This document shows positions 40,217-48,675 of a stretch of DNA of 64,000 nt, piece by piece. The stretch spans positions 62,001-126,000 of the forward strand of contig CAVYKB010000012.1 in assembly GCA_963768975.1 (NCBI GenBank), read 5' to 3'. The notes beneath the pieces were generated by a model. That model worked only from the letters and a program-made list of their open reading frames with translations. It was not told the origin of the DNA and made no database searches. A program made the position numbers and the translations under genes. This DNA is from CADCTB01 sp963768975 (GTDB lineage Bacteria; Actinomycetota; Acidimicrobiia; Acidimicrobiales; AC-14). Every line of letters starts with the position of its first letter. Position 1 is the first letter of the stretch.

Positions 40217-41794
40217 ATGTCCACTGGGCGGCTGTTTGGGAAGAACGTGCTGGAAGGGGTCTTCCGGGCTGCGCCGGACGAGGACCTGTTCCTCGGCGAG
40301 CTGCTGGTGGCGGTGGACCAGGCTACGGGCAGGCGCTACCTGTTCCGCATCGTCGACGTCACCTACGGCACCGAGCACCGGGAGCCCGGCTGGGCGGAGC
40401 GGGTGGCGGGCACGCTGCTGGTCGACGACGTTCGGGGCGAGGCCGGCCTGCACCGGCTGTACGACCAGTCCCGCCGCACGTACCGGGTGGCGACGTGCCG
40501 CTGCCTGGGCTACCTGACCCCCGACGGCACCGACTTCCGCCGGCCCAAGAGCCTGCCCACCCAGTTCTCCCAGGTGGTCAAGCCGGAGGCCGCCGACTTC
40601 GACTTCCTCCGCACCCGCATGGGCGACCTGCCCATCGGCACCCTCCGCAGCGGCGAGGAGACGGTCGACTTCGAGGTCGGCATCGCCGGCCGCAGCCTGG
40701 CCAGCCACGTCGGCATCTTCGCCACCACCGGTATGGGCAAGTCGAACCTGATGATGGTGCTGGCCGGCGACGTGCTGCGCTCCGCCGGGCGCTACGGCCT
40801 CCTGCTCATCGACCCGCACGGCGAGTACCGCACCCAGCTAGGCCGCCACCCCTGGGCCGGCGAGCGCCTGCGCACCTACGCAGCCCGCCCGCTGCCCAAC
40901 ACCTCGTCGCTGAAGGTGGGCCTGGCCGAGCTCACCGTCGACGACCTGCGCACGGCCTATGACTGGAGCCGCCCGCAGGAGGAGGCGCTCTACGAGCTTG
41001 AGAAATTGTTTACCAGTCGAAAGGCCGTCGGGGGCGACGGCCTGTCGTGGCTGCTCGATTTCTCCAAGGTCGAGGATCTGCCCGGGTTCCGCGATGTCGA
41101 GCTCAGCGGCCGGGTGGCGATGAACACCCTGCAGGTCCTGCACCGCCGGGCCCGGCGGATCGTCGAGCTGCCCTGCGTCGCCGCCGACGCCCACGTGTCG
41201 GTCGGCGCCGCCGTGCTGCGGGACCTGAAGGAGGGCCGCGTCGTCCTGGTCGACGTCAGCGGGCTGGGCTCCACCGAGGAGCTGCTCGTGGCCGCCTTCC
41301 TGGCCCGCCGGGTGCTCGAGGAGTGGTCGACGACCTACCTGGAGGATCCCGAAGCCCACGAGCGCCTGCCCGTGGTGGCGGTGGTCCTGGAGGAGGCGCA
41401 GCGGGTGCTGGCTGCCAGCAAGGACCGGGAGTCCAACGTCTTCCCCCGGGTCGCTCGCGAAGGCCGGAAGTTCAAGGTCGGCCTCTGCGCCGTGACCCAG
41501 CAGCCCAAGCTCCTCGATGCCGAGCTGCTCAGCCAGTTCAACACCTTCTTCATCCTCGGCCTGGCCGACGAGAAGGATCGCACCATCCTGCGCTCGTCGT
41601 CGAAGCAGGACATCGCCGCCCTCGGCCCCGAGATCCAGACCCTGATGCCCGGCGAATGCCTGCTGGCCAACCTCGACGCTCCCTTCGCGGTGCCCGCCAA
41701 GATCCATCTCTGGGCCGACGTCGTCCGCTCCTGCCCGGCGCCGCCGGCGCCGCTGCGAGTGGTCAAGGCCAACGTCTCGGCGATGGTGGACTGA
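40217..41794 (+). CDS. herA: HerA-like DNA translocase ATPase
   Basis: 525 aa; a GTG one codon upstream is possible. An N-terminal HAS-barrel-type region (1-110) precedes the ATPase core: Walker A ATTGMGKSN (169-177, Lys175), Walker B LLLIDPHGEY (Asp199), and a second acidic motif VVLEEAQRVL (Glu392-Glu393), then AREGRKFKVGLCAVTQQPKLLD and RSSSKQDI, the conserved HerA/FtsK-superfamily blocks. HerA is a hexameric pump that drives NurA. The stop overlaps the start of the mre11 gene (TGATG), coupling the two. Confidence 0.9.
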   Translation: MSTGRLFGKNVLEGVFRAAPDEDLFLGELLVAVDQATGRRYLFRIVDVTYGTEHREPGWAERVAGTLLVDDVRGEAGLHRLYDQSRRTYRVATCRCLGYLTPDGTDFRRPKSLPTQFSQVVKPEAADFDFLRTRMGDLPIGTLRSGEETVDFEVGIAGRSLASHVGIFATTGMGKSNLMMVLAGDVLRSAGRYGLLLIDPHGEYRTQLGRHPWAGERLRTYAARPLPNTSSLKVGLAELTVDDLRTAYDWSRPQEEALYELEKLFTSRKAVGGDGLSWLLDFSKVEDLPGFRDVELSGRVAMNTLQVLHRRARRIVELPCVAADAHVSVGAAVLRDLKEGRVVLVDVSGLGSTEELLVAAFLARRVLEEWSTTYLEDPEAHERLPVVAVVLEEAQRVLAASKDRESNVFPRVAREGRKFKVGLCAVTQQPKLLDAELLSQFNTFFILGLADEKDRTILRSSSKQDIAALGPEIQTLMPGECLLANLDAPFAVPAKIHLWADVVRSCPAPPAPLRVVKANVSAMVD

Positions 41795-42918
41795 TGCGCG
41801 TTGCGGCCCTTGGCGACGCCCACCTCGGGCGCTCGTACTTCCCGTACACGACGCCGGACGGGTTCAACCAGCGCGAGCGCGACTTCGAAGAGTCCTTCAC
41901 CCGGGCCGTCGAGCTGGCGCTGGCCCAGAAACCGGACCTCCTTGTCTGGCTCGGCGACATCTTCGACCACCCCCGGCCCACCTACCGGTCCTACCGCATC
42001 GCCCAGCGGGCGCTGGTGCGCATCCGAGAGCACGGCACGCCCCTCGTCCTCATCACCGGTAACCACGACACCCCCCGCCTGCCGGGCACCGGCAGCCCTT
42101 ACTCGGCGCTGGCCGACCTGTTCCCGGAGTTCCACTTCGCCCACCGCATGGCTTACGAGCGGTTCACCTTTCCCGGCCTCGTCGTCCACGCCGTGCCCCA
42201 GATGCTGACCGTCGATGCCACGCTCGACGCGCTGGCCGAGGCCCGCTTGAGCCGGTCCTCGGACGCCACCAACCTGCTGCTCACCCATCCGCGGGTGCCG
42301 CAGGTCGAGCCCCACCACTCCGACATCAACGAGATCGAGGTCGACGCCGGCCTGCTCAAGTCCTCCGCCGACCTGGCCCTGCTCGGGCACTACCACTTCC
42401 ACACCAAGGTCGACAACGGCATCTGGTACGCCGGCTCCACCGACACGTTCTCCTTCGCCGATGATCCCAACCAGCCCAAGGGCATCGTCCTGCTCGACAC
42501 CGACTCCGGCCAGATCGCCCACATCCCGCTGACCGGACAGCGCCCGCTGATCACCCTGCCGGCGGTGCACGCCCTCGGCCTGTCGCCGGTGGAGGTGCAG
42601 GAACGGGTGCTCGAGCGGCTGGCGCCGGTCCCGGCCGGCGCGGTCGTGCGCCTGTACCTGGAGGGCGTCGACCCCGAGGCGTACCGCCTGCTCGACATGG
42701 AGGCCGTCCGGGCTGCGTCCGCCCACGCCCTGCACCTGAAGCTCGATCCCGACTTCGCCGGCATCGCCAGCAACGTGGAGCTTCCCGACCTGGCGTCGCT
42801 ACCGGTGCAGTGGGCCAACTACGTCGACGGCCAGGACCTCGTCGGCTTCGACCGCGACCGCATCCGCAACAAGGGCGACGAGTACCTCGCCCGTGCGGTG
42901 GAAGAAGCCATCGACTAG
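41794..42918 (+). CDS. sbcD: Mre11/SbcD-like nuclease
   Basis: 374 aa. Phosphoesterase motifs in order: GDAHLG (Asp8, His10), LGDIFDH (Asp55, Asp58), TGNHD (about 88-92), a His in LLTHPR and GHYHFH. These bind the two manganese ions of Mre11 nucleases. The C-terminal part is a capping and Rad50-binding region. It sits between herA and rad50, overlapping herA and three bases from rad50, so a stoichiometric Mre11-Rad50 complex is expected, acting at double-strand breaks and blocked ends. Confidence 0.9.
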   Translation: MRVAALGDAHLGRSYFPYTTPDGFNQRERDFEESFTRAVELALAQKPDLLVWLGDIFDHPRPTYRSYRIAQRALVRIREHGTPLVLITGNHDTPRLPGTGSPYSALADLFPEFHFAHRMAYERFTFPGLVVHAVPQMLTVDATLDALAEARLSRSSDATNLLLTHPRVPQVEPHHSDINEIEVDAGLLKSSADLALLGHYHFHTKVDNGIWYAGSTDTFSFADDPNQPKGIVLLDTDSGQIAHIPLTGQRPLITLPAVHALGLSPVEVQERVLERLAPVPAGAVVRLYLEGVDPEAYRLLDMEAVRAASAHALHLKLDPDFAGIASNVELPDLASLPVQWANYVDGQDLVGFDRDRIRNKGDEYLARAVEEAID

Positions 42919-42920
42919 CC

Positions 42921-45197
42921 ATGCGCGTCACCCGTATCCACCTGCGGAACTATCGCGTGTTCGAGGACGACCTCGACCTGGAGATCCCGCCTGGCCTGGT
43001 GGGAGTGTACGGGTCGAACGGCGCGGGGAAGTCGGCGCTGATCGAGAGCATCCGGTTCAGCCTGTACGGCAAGTCCCGGACGAACATGGACGAGGTGCGC
43101 ACCGCCGGCGTCAACGGCGAGTGCCTCACCGAGGTGGAGTTCGAGCACGAGGGCCACCTCTACGTCGTGCGCCGCACGATCAGCGGGGTCAACTCCCAGG
43201 TGAAGGCGGAGGCCCACGCCGACGGCCAGCAGGTCGCCGAGGGCGTGCGCGACACCAGCCGCTACGTCCACTCCATCCTGGGCATGAGCGACGCCGCCTT
43301 CCGGGCGTCGGTCTTCGCCGAACAGAAGCAACTTGCCGCGTTCAGCGAGCAGACGCCGGCCGAGCGCAGGAAGCTGGTCCTCCAGCTCCTCGGCATCACC
43401 CCGCTCGACGCGGCGCGCGACCTGGCCCGCAAGGATGCCAAGGCCACTCAGGAGCAGTTCCAGCGTCTCCGCAGTGTGCTGCCCGACCTCGAAGCGCTAC
43501 GCCAGGCGGTCGCCGCTGCCGACGTGGCGGCCGCCGAGGCCGAGGAGCGCAAGGCCGACGACGAGGCGCTGGCCGTGGTGGCCCGGGCCGACGTGGAGGC
43601 CGCCGTCGCCCGCCACCACCGGCTCGACGAGCTGCGCCAGGAGCATGAGCGGCTGGTCGCCGAGGGAAAGGCCGTCCGTGAGCAGTACGACAAGGCGGTG
43701 GCCTGGGTGGCGAGGCTCACCGAGGAGAAGGCCGACCTGGAACGGGCGGCGGAGCGGCTGAAGATTCTCCTGCCCGAGGCGGAGGGCTGGAAGGCGGCCG
43801 AGGCGCGGCTGCGGCTCGTGGAGGCCGCAGTCGCGGCCCAGGCCGCCCTCGACCGGGTGCCGCTGCCGGTCACCCCGCCGGCGCCCGACGAGGCCAGCTA
43901 CGAAGCAGCACGAGCCGACGCCGAGGCGGCCAAGGTGGCCCTCGCCACGGTGAACGCCACCATCCACGCGGCCGAGGTCGAGCGCGACCGAGCCGCCGAA
44001 GCGGTCACCCGGTCGGCGGTGCTCACCGGCGAGGGTGACTGCCCGCTGTGTGGCCAGGCCCTGGGCGACGCCTTCGAAGCGGTCCAGGCCCACCGCAAGG
44101 CCGAGCTGTCGGGGGTCCAGGCTCGCCTCAACGACCTGGAGCTCGACCTCCGGCAGGCCACCGTGGCCGCCACCACCAGGACCGAGCACGCCGCCGCCCA
44201 GGCCAAGGAGCTGCGCCGGGCCCAGGAAGAGTGGGCCACCCACGAGAAGCGGGTGGCGCGCCGCCAGGAGGCCGAGGCCGCCCTGGCCGGAGCGGTCGCG
44301 CTGCTGGAGCGGCCGCTGGTCGACGGCGAGCGGGCGGCCCTGGCCGCCGAGGTCGAGCGCCGGCGCCAGGCCAAGGACGAGAGCCAGCGAATCCAGGGCC
44401 GGCTGGAGCGGCGGGAGGCGGTCAGCGCCGAGCTCGACGTCGAGCAGGCGGCGATGGCGGAGAGCCGGGGCCGGCTGGAGGCGCTACGTGACAAGGTCGC
44501 CGGCCTCGGGTTCCAGGCCGAGCAGCTCACTGCGGCGCTGGCCGAGAAGGTGCGGCTCCAGGCCGCGGCCGAGGCCGCCACCCTGCGGGCCCAGGCCTCC
44601 ACGGTGGCCGCCACCCAGGCCAGGGAGCGGGCCCAGGCCGAGGCCCGCCGGCTGGCCGAGGCCACCGAGCAGCACACCCAGCTGAGCGCACTGGGGGAGG
44701 AGGCCCGCCACCTGGCCCGCCTCGGCGATCTGCTCAACAACTTTCGCAACACCCTCGTCGCCTCCGTCGGCCCCCGGCTGTCGACCCAGGCGGCCGAGCT
44801 GTTCGCCGAACTGACCGACCGGGAGTACGACCGCCTCGAGGTCGATCCCGAGACCTACGAGATCAAGATCCTCGACGCCGGACGCACCTACGGCATGGGC
44901 CGGTTCTCCGGCTCGGAGACCGACCTCGCCAACCTGGCCCTGCGGGTGGCGGTCAGCGAGCACGTGCGCTTCCAGTCCGGCGGCGCCGTCGGCCTACTGG
45001 TGCTCGACGAGGTGTTCGGCCCCCTCGACGACGACCGCAAGGCCCGCATGCTGCTGGCGCTGGAGCGCCTGCGGGCCCGGTTCCGCCAGGTGCTGGTCGT
45101 CACCCATGACACGGCCATCAAGGAGCAGCTGCCCAACGCCATCGAGGTGGTGAAGCTGCCCGGAAGGCGGGCCACGGCCCGGACGATCGTCGGCTGA
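42921..45197 (+). CDS. sbcC: Rad50/SbcC-like SMC ATPase
   Basis: 758 aa. N-terminal ATPase half with Walker A YGSNGAGKSAL (Lys37), a long coiled coil (about 170-620), and a zinc hook at its apex, C374-PL-C377 in GDCPLCGQAL. The C-terminal half carries the ABC signature FSGSE (662-666), Walker B LLVLDEVFG (Asp696-Glu697) and VVTHD. It is shorter than Escherichia coli SbcC (over 1000 aa) and closer to archaeal Rad50 in coil length. As the last gene of the nurA-herA-mre11-rad50 set it completes a DNA end-resection machine. Confidence 0.9.
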   Translation: MRVTRIHLRNYRVFEDDLDLEIPPGLVGVYGSNGAGKSALIESIRFSLYGKSRTNMDEVRTAGVNGECLTEVEFEHEGHLYVVRRTISGVNSQVKAEAHADGQQVAEGVRDTSRYVHSILGMSDAAFRASVFAEQKQLAAFSEQTPAERRKLVLQLLGITPLDAARDLARKDAKATQEQFQRLRSVLPDLEALRQAVAAADVAAAEAEERKADDEALAVVARADVEAAVARHHRLDELRQEHERLVAEGKAVREQYDKAVAWVARLTEEKADLERAAERLKILLPEAEGWKAAEARLRLVEAAVAAQAALDRVPLPVTPPAPDEASYEAARADAEAAKVALATVNATIHAAEVERDRAAEAVTRSAVLTGEGDCPLCGQALGDAFEAVQAHRKAELSGVQARLNDLELDLRQATVAATTRTEHAAAQAKELRRAQEEWATHEKRVARRQEAEAALAGAVALLERPLVDGERAALAAEVERRRQAKDESQRIQGRLERREAVSAELDVEQAAMAESRGRLEALRDKVAGLGFQAEQLTAALAEKVRLQAAAEAATLRAQASTVAATQARERAQAEARRLAEATEQHTQLSALGEEARHLARLGDLLNNFRNTLVASVGPRLSTQAAELFAELTDREYDRLEVDPETYEIKILDAGRTYGMGRFSGSETDLANLALRVAVSEHVRFQSGGAVGLLVLDEVFGPLDDDRKARMLLALERLRARFRQVLVVTHDTAIKEQLPNAIEVVKLPGRRATARTIVG

Positions 45198-45246
45198 CCC
45201 GGGCCCTCGATTTCCGTAAGCACGTCTGGGCAGGTACAACCGCTGC

Positions 45247-46002
45247 GTGGTTTGGATCCTGGACCTGGACGGAGTGGTGTGGCTGGGGGACGACGTCATT
45301 CCCGGCGTGCCCGAGGCGATCGAGAAGCTGCGCGCCGCCGGCCACACGATCCTCTTCCTGACCAACAACTCCAGCCGGCGGGTCACCTACCTGGTCGAGA
45401 AGTTCAAGGGCATGGGAATCCCGGTCGACGCCGACGAGATCGTGACGTCGGCCCAGGCCGCGGCCACCATGATGGAGCCGGGCCAGGTCGCCCTCGTCTG
45501 CGCCGGCGACGGCGTGCGTGAGGCTCTCGAGGCCCGTGGCGTGAAGATGGTCGAAGAAGGGGAGGCGGACGCGGTCGTCGTCGGGTTCCACAAGGAGTTC
45601 GACTACCGGCGCCTGAACGCCGCCTACCAGGCGCTGCGGCGCGGTGCCCGCCTCATCGGCACCAACGACGACACGACCTACCCGACCCCCGATGGTCCGA
45701 TCCCCGGGGGTGGCGCCCTCCTCGCCGCGGTGGCCGCCGCCGGCGGCGTGGAGCCCGAGGTCGCGGGCAAGCCGTACCAGCCGATGGCGGACGCGGTGCG
45801 GGCCCGGATCGGCGGCGCGGCCGACGACGGGTTGGTGGTCGGCGACCGCCCCGACACCGACGGACTGATGGCCCAGCGGCTCGGATTGCCTTTCGCCCTC
45901 GTCTTCACCGGCGTCACGGCCAAGGAGGACCTCCCCGTCGTGCCGGCGCCGGCCAAGACGGCGGCCGACCTGGCGACACTGGTTACTCAGGAATCGGCGT
46001 AG
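45247..46002 (+). CDS. HAD-IIA phosphatase (NagD/p-nitrophenylphosphatase type)
   Basis: 251 aa from GTG. Motif I is DLDGVVWLG (Asp6, Asp8), motif II LTNNSSR, and motif III/IV GKPYQPM with VVGDRPDTDGLMAQ. The C2 cap between motifs II and III assigns it to the HAD-IIA group with NagD and phosphoglycolate phosphatases. It probably dephosphorylates small sugar or nucleotide phosphates in the cytoplasm. The gene starts 50 bp after the rad50 gene and may be co-transcribed with the repair operon, but a functional link is not implied. Confidence 0.85.
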   Translation: MVWILDLDGVVWLGDDVIPGVPEAIEKLRAAGHTILFLTNNSSRRVTYLVEKFKGMGIPVDADEIVTSAQAAATMMEPGQVALVCAGDGVREALEARGVKMVEEGEADAVVVGFHKEFDYRRLNAAYQALRRGARLIGTNDDTTYPTPDGPIPGGGALLAAVAAAGGVEPEVAGKPYQPMADAVRARIGGAADDGLVVGDRPDTDGLMAQRLGLPFALVFTGVTAKEDLPVVPAPAKTAADLATLVTQESA

Positions 46003-46406
46003 ACCCAGGGGTCGATGGTGAGGTACTTGCGCCGATCCTCGCAGGAGTCACGCACGGCGGAGATGTTCAACACCGCCTTGCCCGCCTTCTGCTCGCCGGT
46101 GACCACCACGTCGTAGTCGCCGGGCTCGGCGCCGCACTCCTTGGAATACACGCTCATCCGGCCGGCGCTGAGGGTGAACGATCCCGAGGTGGGGCCGGGG
46201 CCCTCGGACACGACGAGCACGTAGTCGCCGTCGGCCCGGAGCTGGAGCAGGCCCTGATGGATCGAGCGGTAGATACCGGTGACCTCGGCCGCAGTGGCCG
46301 GGACGCCGGGCGCCGGCGGCTGCACGTTGCTCGACGGTTTGGACTTCATGGCGCTGCAGCCGTCGGCGAAGACGATCACGAGAAGGACGGCGAGGAGGCG
46401 CTTCAT
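45987..46406 (-). CDS. Putative lipoprotein, unknown function
   Basis: 139 aa from the ATG of MKRLLAVLLVIVFADGC, a lipoprotein signal with lipobox ADGC; an ATG eleven codons upstream is possible. The mature part, about 115 aa, has a beta-rich pattern (GIYRSIHQGLLQLRADGDYV, SGSFTLSAGRMSVYS) and two distant cysteines (KECGAEPG and RDSCEDR) that could pair. It resembles small lipocalin-like or META-type domains but I cannot assign a family. It overlaps the 3' end of the phosphatase gene by 16 bases. Confidence 0.7.
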   Translation of the reverse strand: MKRLLAVLLVIVFADGCSAMKSKPSSNVQPPAPGVPATAAEVTGIYRSIHQGLLQLRADGDYVLVVSEGPGPTSGSFTLSAGRMSVYSKECGAEPGDYDVVVTGEQKAGKAVLNISAVRDSCEDRRKYLTIDPWVYADS

Positions 46407-46511
46407 GCTCCCGAGATCCTGCCGCGTCAGGCCCCTCAAGGGAAATGCTTGATCTTGCCCGGTCGGTCAGATCAGATGTCGTCGGTACTGTCCCTGCAGA
46501 AGGAGGTGGTC

Positions 46512-46967
46512 GTGAACAAGTCCGATGTGATTCAAGACGTGGCCGGCGTGTCCGGCGTGAGCAAGTCAGACGTGGAAAAGGTCCTCGACGCCTTCTTCGA
46601 TACGGTTCGTTCCGCGGCGGGCAACGGCGATCGTGTGGCCTGGCCGAGCTTCGGCTCGTTCTCGGTCACCCAGCGCCAGGCCCGCACCGGCCGCAACCCG
46701 CGCACCGGTGAGGCGGTGCCCATCGCCGCGTCCAAGGCCCTGAAGTTCTCCGCCAGCTCGGCGCTCAAGTCGGCCCTCAACCCGCCGCCGGCCAAGGCGG
46801 CCAAGAAGGGCGGGAAGGCAGCGCCCAAGAAGGGGGCTGCGGCGCCCAAGAAGGCGGCGCCGGCGGCCAAGGCTGCGCCGGCCAAGAAGGCGGCCACCAA
46901 GGCGCCGGCCAAGGCGGCGGCGGCGAAGACCCCGGCCAAGAAGGCCACCAAGAAGGCGAAGAAGTAG
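46512..46967 (+). CDS. HU-family nucleoid protein with a Lys/Ala-rich C-terminal tail
   Basis: 151 aa; the GTG start follows AAGGAGGT four bases away, an unusually strong site. Residues 1-90 are a full HU domain: VNKSDVIQDVAGVSGVSKSD, then VAWPSFGSFSVTQRQARTGRNPRTGE with the DNA-clasping RNPRTG arm. The remaining 60 residues are repeats of PAKK/APKK type, like histone H1 and mycobacterial HupB. The protein should compact the chromosome, with the tail adding non-specific DNA binding. It is likely highly expressed. Confidence 0.9.
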   Translation: MNKSDVIQDVAGVSGVSKSDVEKVLDAFFDTVRSAAGNGDRVAWPSFGSFSVTQRQARTGRNPRTGEAVPIAASKALKFSASSALKSALNPPPAKAAKKGGKAAPKKGAAAPKKAAPAAKAAPAKKAATKAPAKAAAAKTPAKKATKKAKK

Positions 46968-46994
46968 CGGTCCCCGGCGGTGCCCGACCCCTGA

Positions 46995-47047
46995 CCGTTC
47001 TGGTTGCACTTCACCCTTTTATGCGCAGGTAAGTGCAACCAGAACGG
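46995..47047. repeat. 53-bp palindromic element, copy 1 (perfect 17-bp arms)
   Basis: Arms CCGTTCTGGTTGCACTT and AAGTGCAACCAGAACGG are perfectly complementary around a 19-base loop containing TATGCGCAGGT. It sits between the ends of the convergent HU and PIG-L genes. A second copy at 53639-53691 has the same loop length and 47 of 53 identical positions by eye. No T-run follows, so it differs from a standard terminator; it looks like a REP or MITE-type element that may double as a bidirectional terminator. Confidence 0.8.
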
Positions 47048-47054
47048 CGGGGGG

Positions 47055-47789
47055 TTAGAGCTTGGAGATCAGCTTGAAGCGCTCGGCATAGGCGATGCCG
47101 TCGGCCTCGCCGGCCTCAGCGTGCCGGCGGCGGATCTTGTCCCGGAAGCGCTCGGCCTGCTCCTCCGACGACGGGTCGTCGATGTCCATGGTGGTGCGGT
47201 ACTGGCTGCGGTGCTCGAGGAGGGCAGCCAGCTTGGCGTCGAGGCCGGCGCCGATGTCCTCGATGTGGTCGTACTCGTCGGCCTCCCACAGCAGCAGGTG
47301 CGACGGGCGGTGCGGCGCCTCCCCCTGCTCGGGGAAGAAGTGCGGATCGCGGGCGGCCACGATGCCTTCGACGACGAGGCGGCCGGCGTGGTGGTGGTCA
47401 GGGTGGAGGCGGTAGCGCTTCCACGGGTCGTGGCCCAGGACCACGTCGGGCTTCAGCCGGCGGATCCAGTAGCAGACGTCGGCGCGCTGGCGGAGGCCCG
47501 ACTCCAGCTCGCCGTCGCGCCAGCCGAGGAACACGACGTCGCCCTTGCCCCCCAACGCCATCGACGCCGCTCGCTGCTCCACCTGGCGGCTGGCGACGAG
47601 CGTGGCCAGGTCGTCGTCGGGATCCCAGGAGCCCTTGGATCCGTCGGTGCAGATGAGGTGGGAGATCTCGCAGCCGGCGGCGGCCCACTTGGCGAGCGTC
47701 CCGCCGCAGCCGAACTCGACGTCGTCGGGATGGGCCCCGACGGCCAGAGCCCGGGCCGGCGCCGGCAGGTCGCGCGAGGGCGCAGTCAT
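47055..47789 (-). CDS. PIG-L/MshB-family N-acetylglucosaminyl deacetylase
   Basis: 244 aa. The zinc-binding motif is VGAHPDDVEFGCGG (His20, Asp23), with the later HPDHHHAGRL providing another His ligand and general base. The family removes acetyl groups from N-acetylglucosaminyl compounds, as in mycothiol or GPI synthesis. The true substrate is unclear. Its start overlaps the stop of cofC (ATGA), as the last gene of a four-gene operon. Confidence 0.85.
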   Translation of the reverse strand: MTAPSRDLPAPARALAVGAHPDDVEFGCGGTLAKWAAAGCEISHLICTDGSKGSWDPDDDLATLVASRQVEQRAASMALGGKGDVVFLGWRDGELESGLRQRADVCYWIRRLKPDVVLGHDPWKRYRLHPDHHHAGRLVVEGIVAARDPHFFPEQGEAPHRPSHLLLWEADEYDHIEDIGAGLDAKLAALLEHRSQYRTTMDIDDPSSEEQAERFRDKIRRRHAEAGEADGIAYAERFKLISKL

Positions 47790-48373
47790 GGCACCAGCGC
47801 CCGGAGCGCCAGCAGGTCGGAGGGCAGGTCGACGTCGTGCGACAGCGAAGGCTCCCGCGCCACGCGGAGGGGCAGGCCCAGCCGGTGGGCCTCGACGCCG
47901 TGGCGGGCAAAGGACCCGGGGCCGTAGGAGAAGGTGAAGCCGGCGTCGCCCGGGACGCTGATCACGTTGGTCCCGTTGTCGTACCGGTCCGGCACCAGCG
48001 TGACGCCGGCGAACCGCGCCACCCACTCAAGGTGGCCGGCGCGGGGCAGGTCGGCGTGGGCGACGACCACCCGGCGGGCGCCGGCGGCGGCCAGCCGGGC
48101 GACCCCGGCCTCCACCGCCCGGTTCAAACCGCGCTCCGGCTCCCACACCACCAGGGCGCCGAGGTCGCGCGCCCACTCGGCCACCTCGGCGTCGTCGCAC
48201 ACGACGGCAGTGGGCAGTGGTGCGGCCGACGTCACCACGTGGGTGGCCATGGCTCGGGCCAGCTCCGCCCGGTCGGCGGGGTCCAGGGCCGGCGCCAGCC
48301 GCAGCTTGGCCTCTCCGAAGGACTTGACCGGCACCAGCACCGCCACAGGCCCGAACCGGGCCAGCGACGTCAA
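47786..48373 (-). CDS. cofC: 2-phospho-L-lactate / phosphoenolpyruvate guanylyltransferase (CofC/FbiD)
   Basis: 195 aa. It has the nucleotidyltransferase start VAVLVPVKSFGEAKLRLAPAL, the central VVWEPERGLNRAVEAGV, and DLPRAGHLEWVARF with PDRYDNGTNVISV, which are CofC blocks. The enzyme activates the phospholactyl or PEP side for coenzyme F420 synthesis. The start is taken as TTG overlapping the upstream stop (TTGA); a GTG nine codons later is an alternative. Its presence implies F420 production, with other cof/fbi genes elsewhere. Confidence 0.85.
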   Translation of the reverse strand: MTSLARFGPVAVLVPVKSFGEAKLRLAPALDPADRAELARAMATHVVTSAAPLPTAVVCDDAEVAEWARDLGALVVWEPERGLNRAVEAGVARLAAAGARRVVVAHADLPRAGHLEWVARFAGVTLVPDRYDNGTNVISVPGDAGFTFSYGPGSFARHGVEAHRLGLPLRVAREPSLSHDVDLPSDLLALRALVP

Positions 48374-48675
48374 AGGACTTCCAACACCTTCGAGACGGGT
48401 TCCTGGCGCAGGAGCTGGCGGACCCGCACGAGCGCCTCCTGCACGCCGTGCGACCGCACCGCGGCGTCCATTTCCTCCAGTGACGCCCATCGGGAGATGG
48501 CGGTGCCCTCGACCAGGCCGCCGGCGTTGGGGGCGACGGTGACCGCCAGCTCGAGGCCGAGGCAGCCCTCGGCCCGGGTGAACGCCGGCACCACGTCGTC
48601 GAGGAAGAGCCGTTTCATCTCCTCCACGTCCTCCGGGGCGACCGCGCTCTGGTACAACCGCAGGAATTGGGTCAT
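48370..48675 (-). CDS. Small ABM-type (antibiotic biosynthesis monooxygenase-like) ferredoxin-fold protein
   Basis: 101 aa. The sequence MTQFLRLYQSAVAPEDVEEM, DVVPAFTRAEGCLGLELAV and GTAISRWASLEEMDAAV fits the dimeric alpha/beta-barrel of ABM proteins. Members range from monooxygenases to heme-degrading enzymes; the specific role is not visible. It overlaps both neighbours (TGATG with the phosphoesterase upstream and TTGA with cofC downstream), so it is a fixed part of this operon. Confidence 0.75.
   Translation of the reverse strand: MTQFLRLYQSAVAPEDVEEMKRLFLDDVVPAFTRAEGCLGLELAVTVAPNAGGLVEGTAISRWASLEEMDAAVRSHGVQEALVRVRQLLRQEPVSKVLEVL

Noticed and set aside
44030..44060. Cys-x2-Cys as a sign of a separate zinc-finger gene
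   Set aside because: It lies at the coiled-coil apex of the Rad50-like protein, the normal place of the zinc hook.
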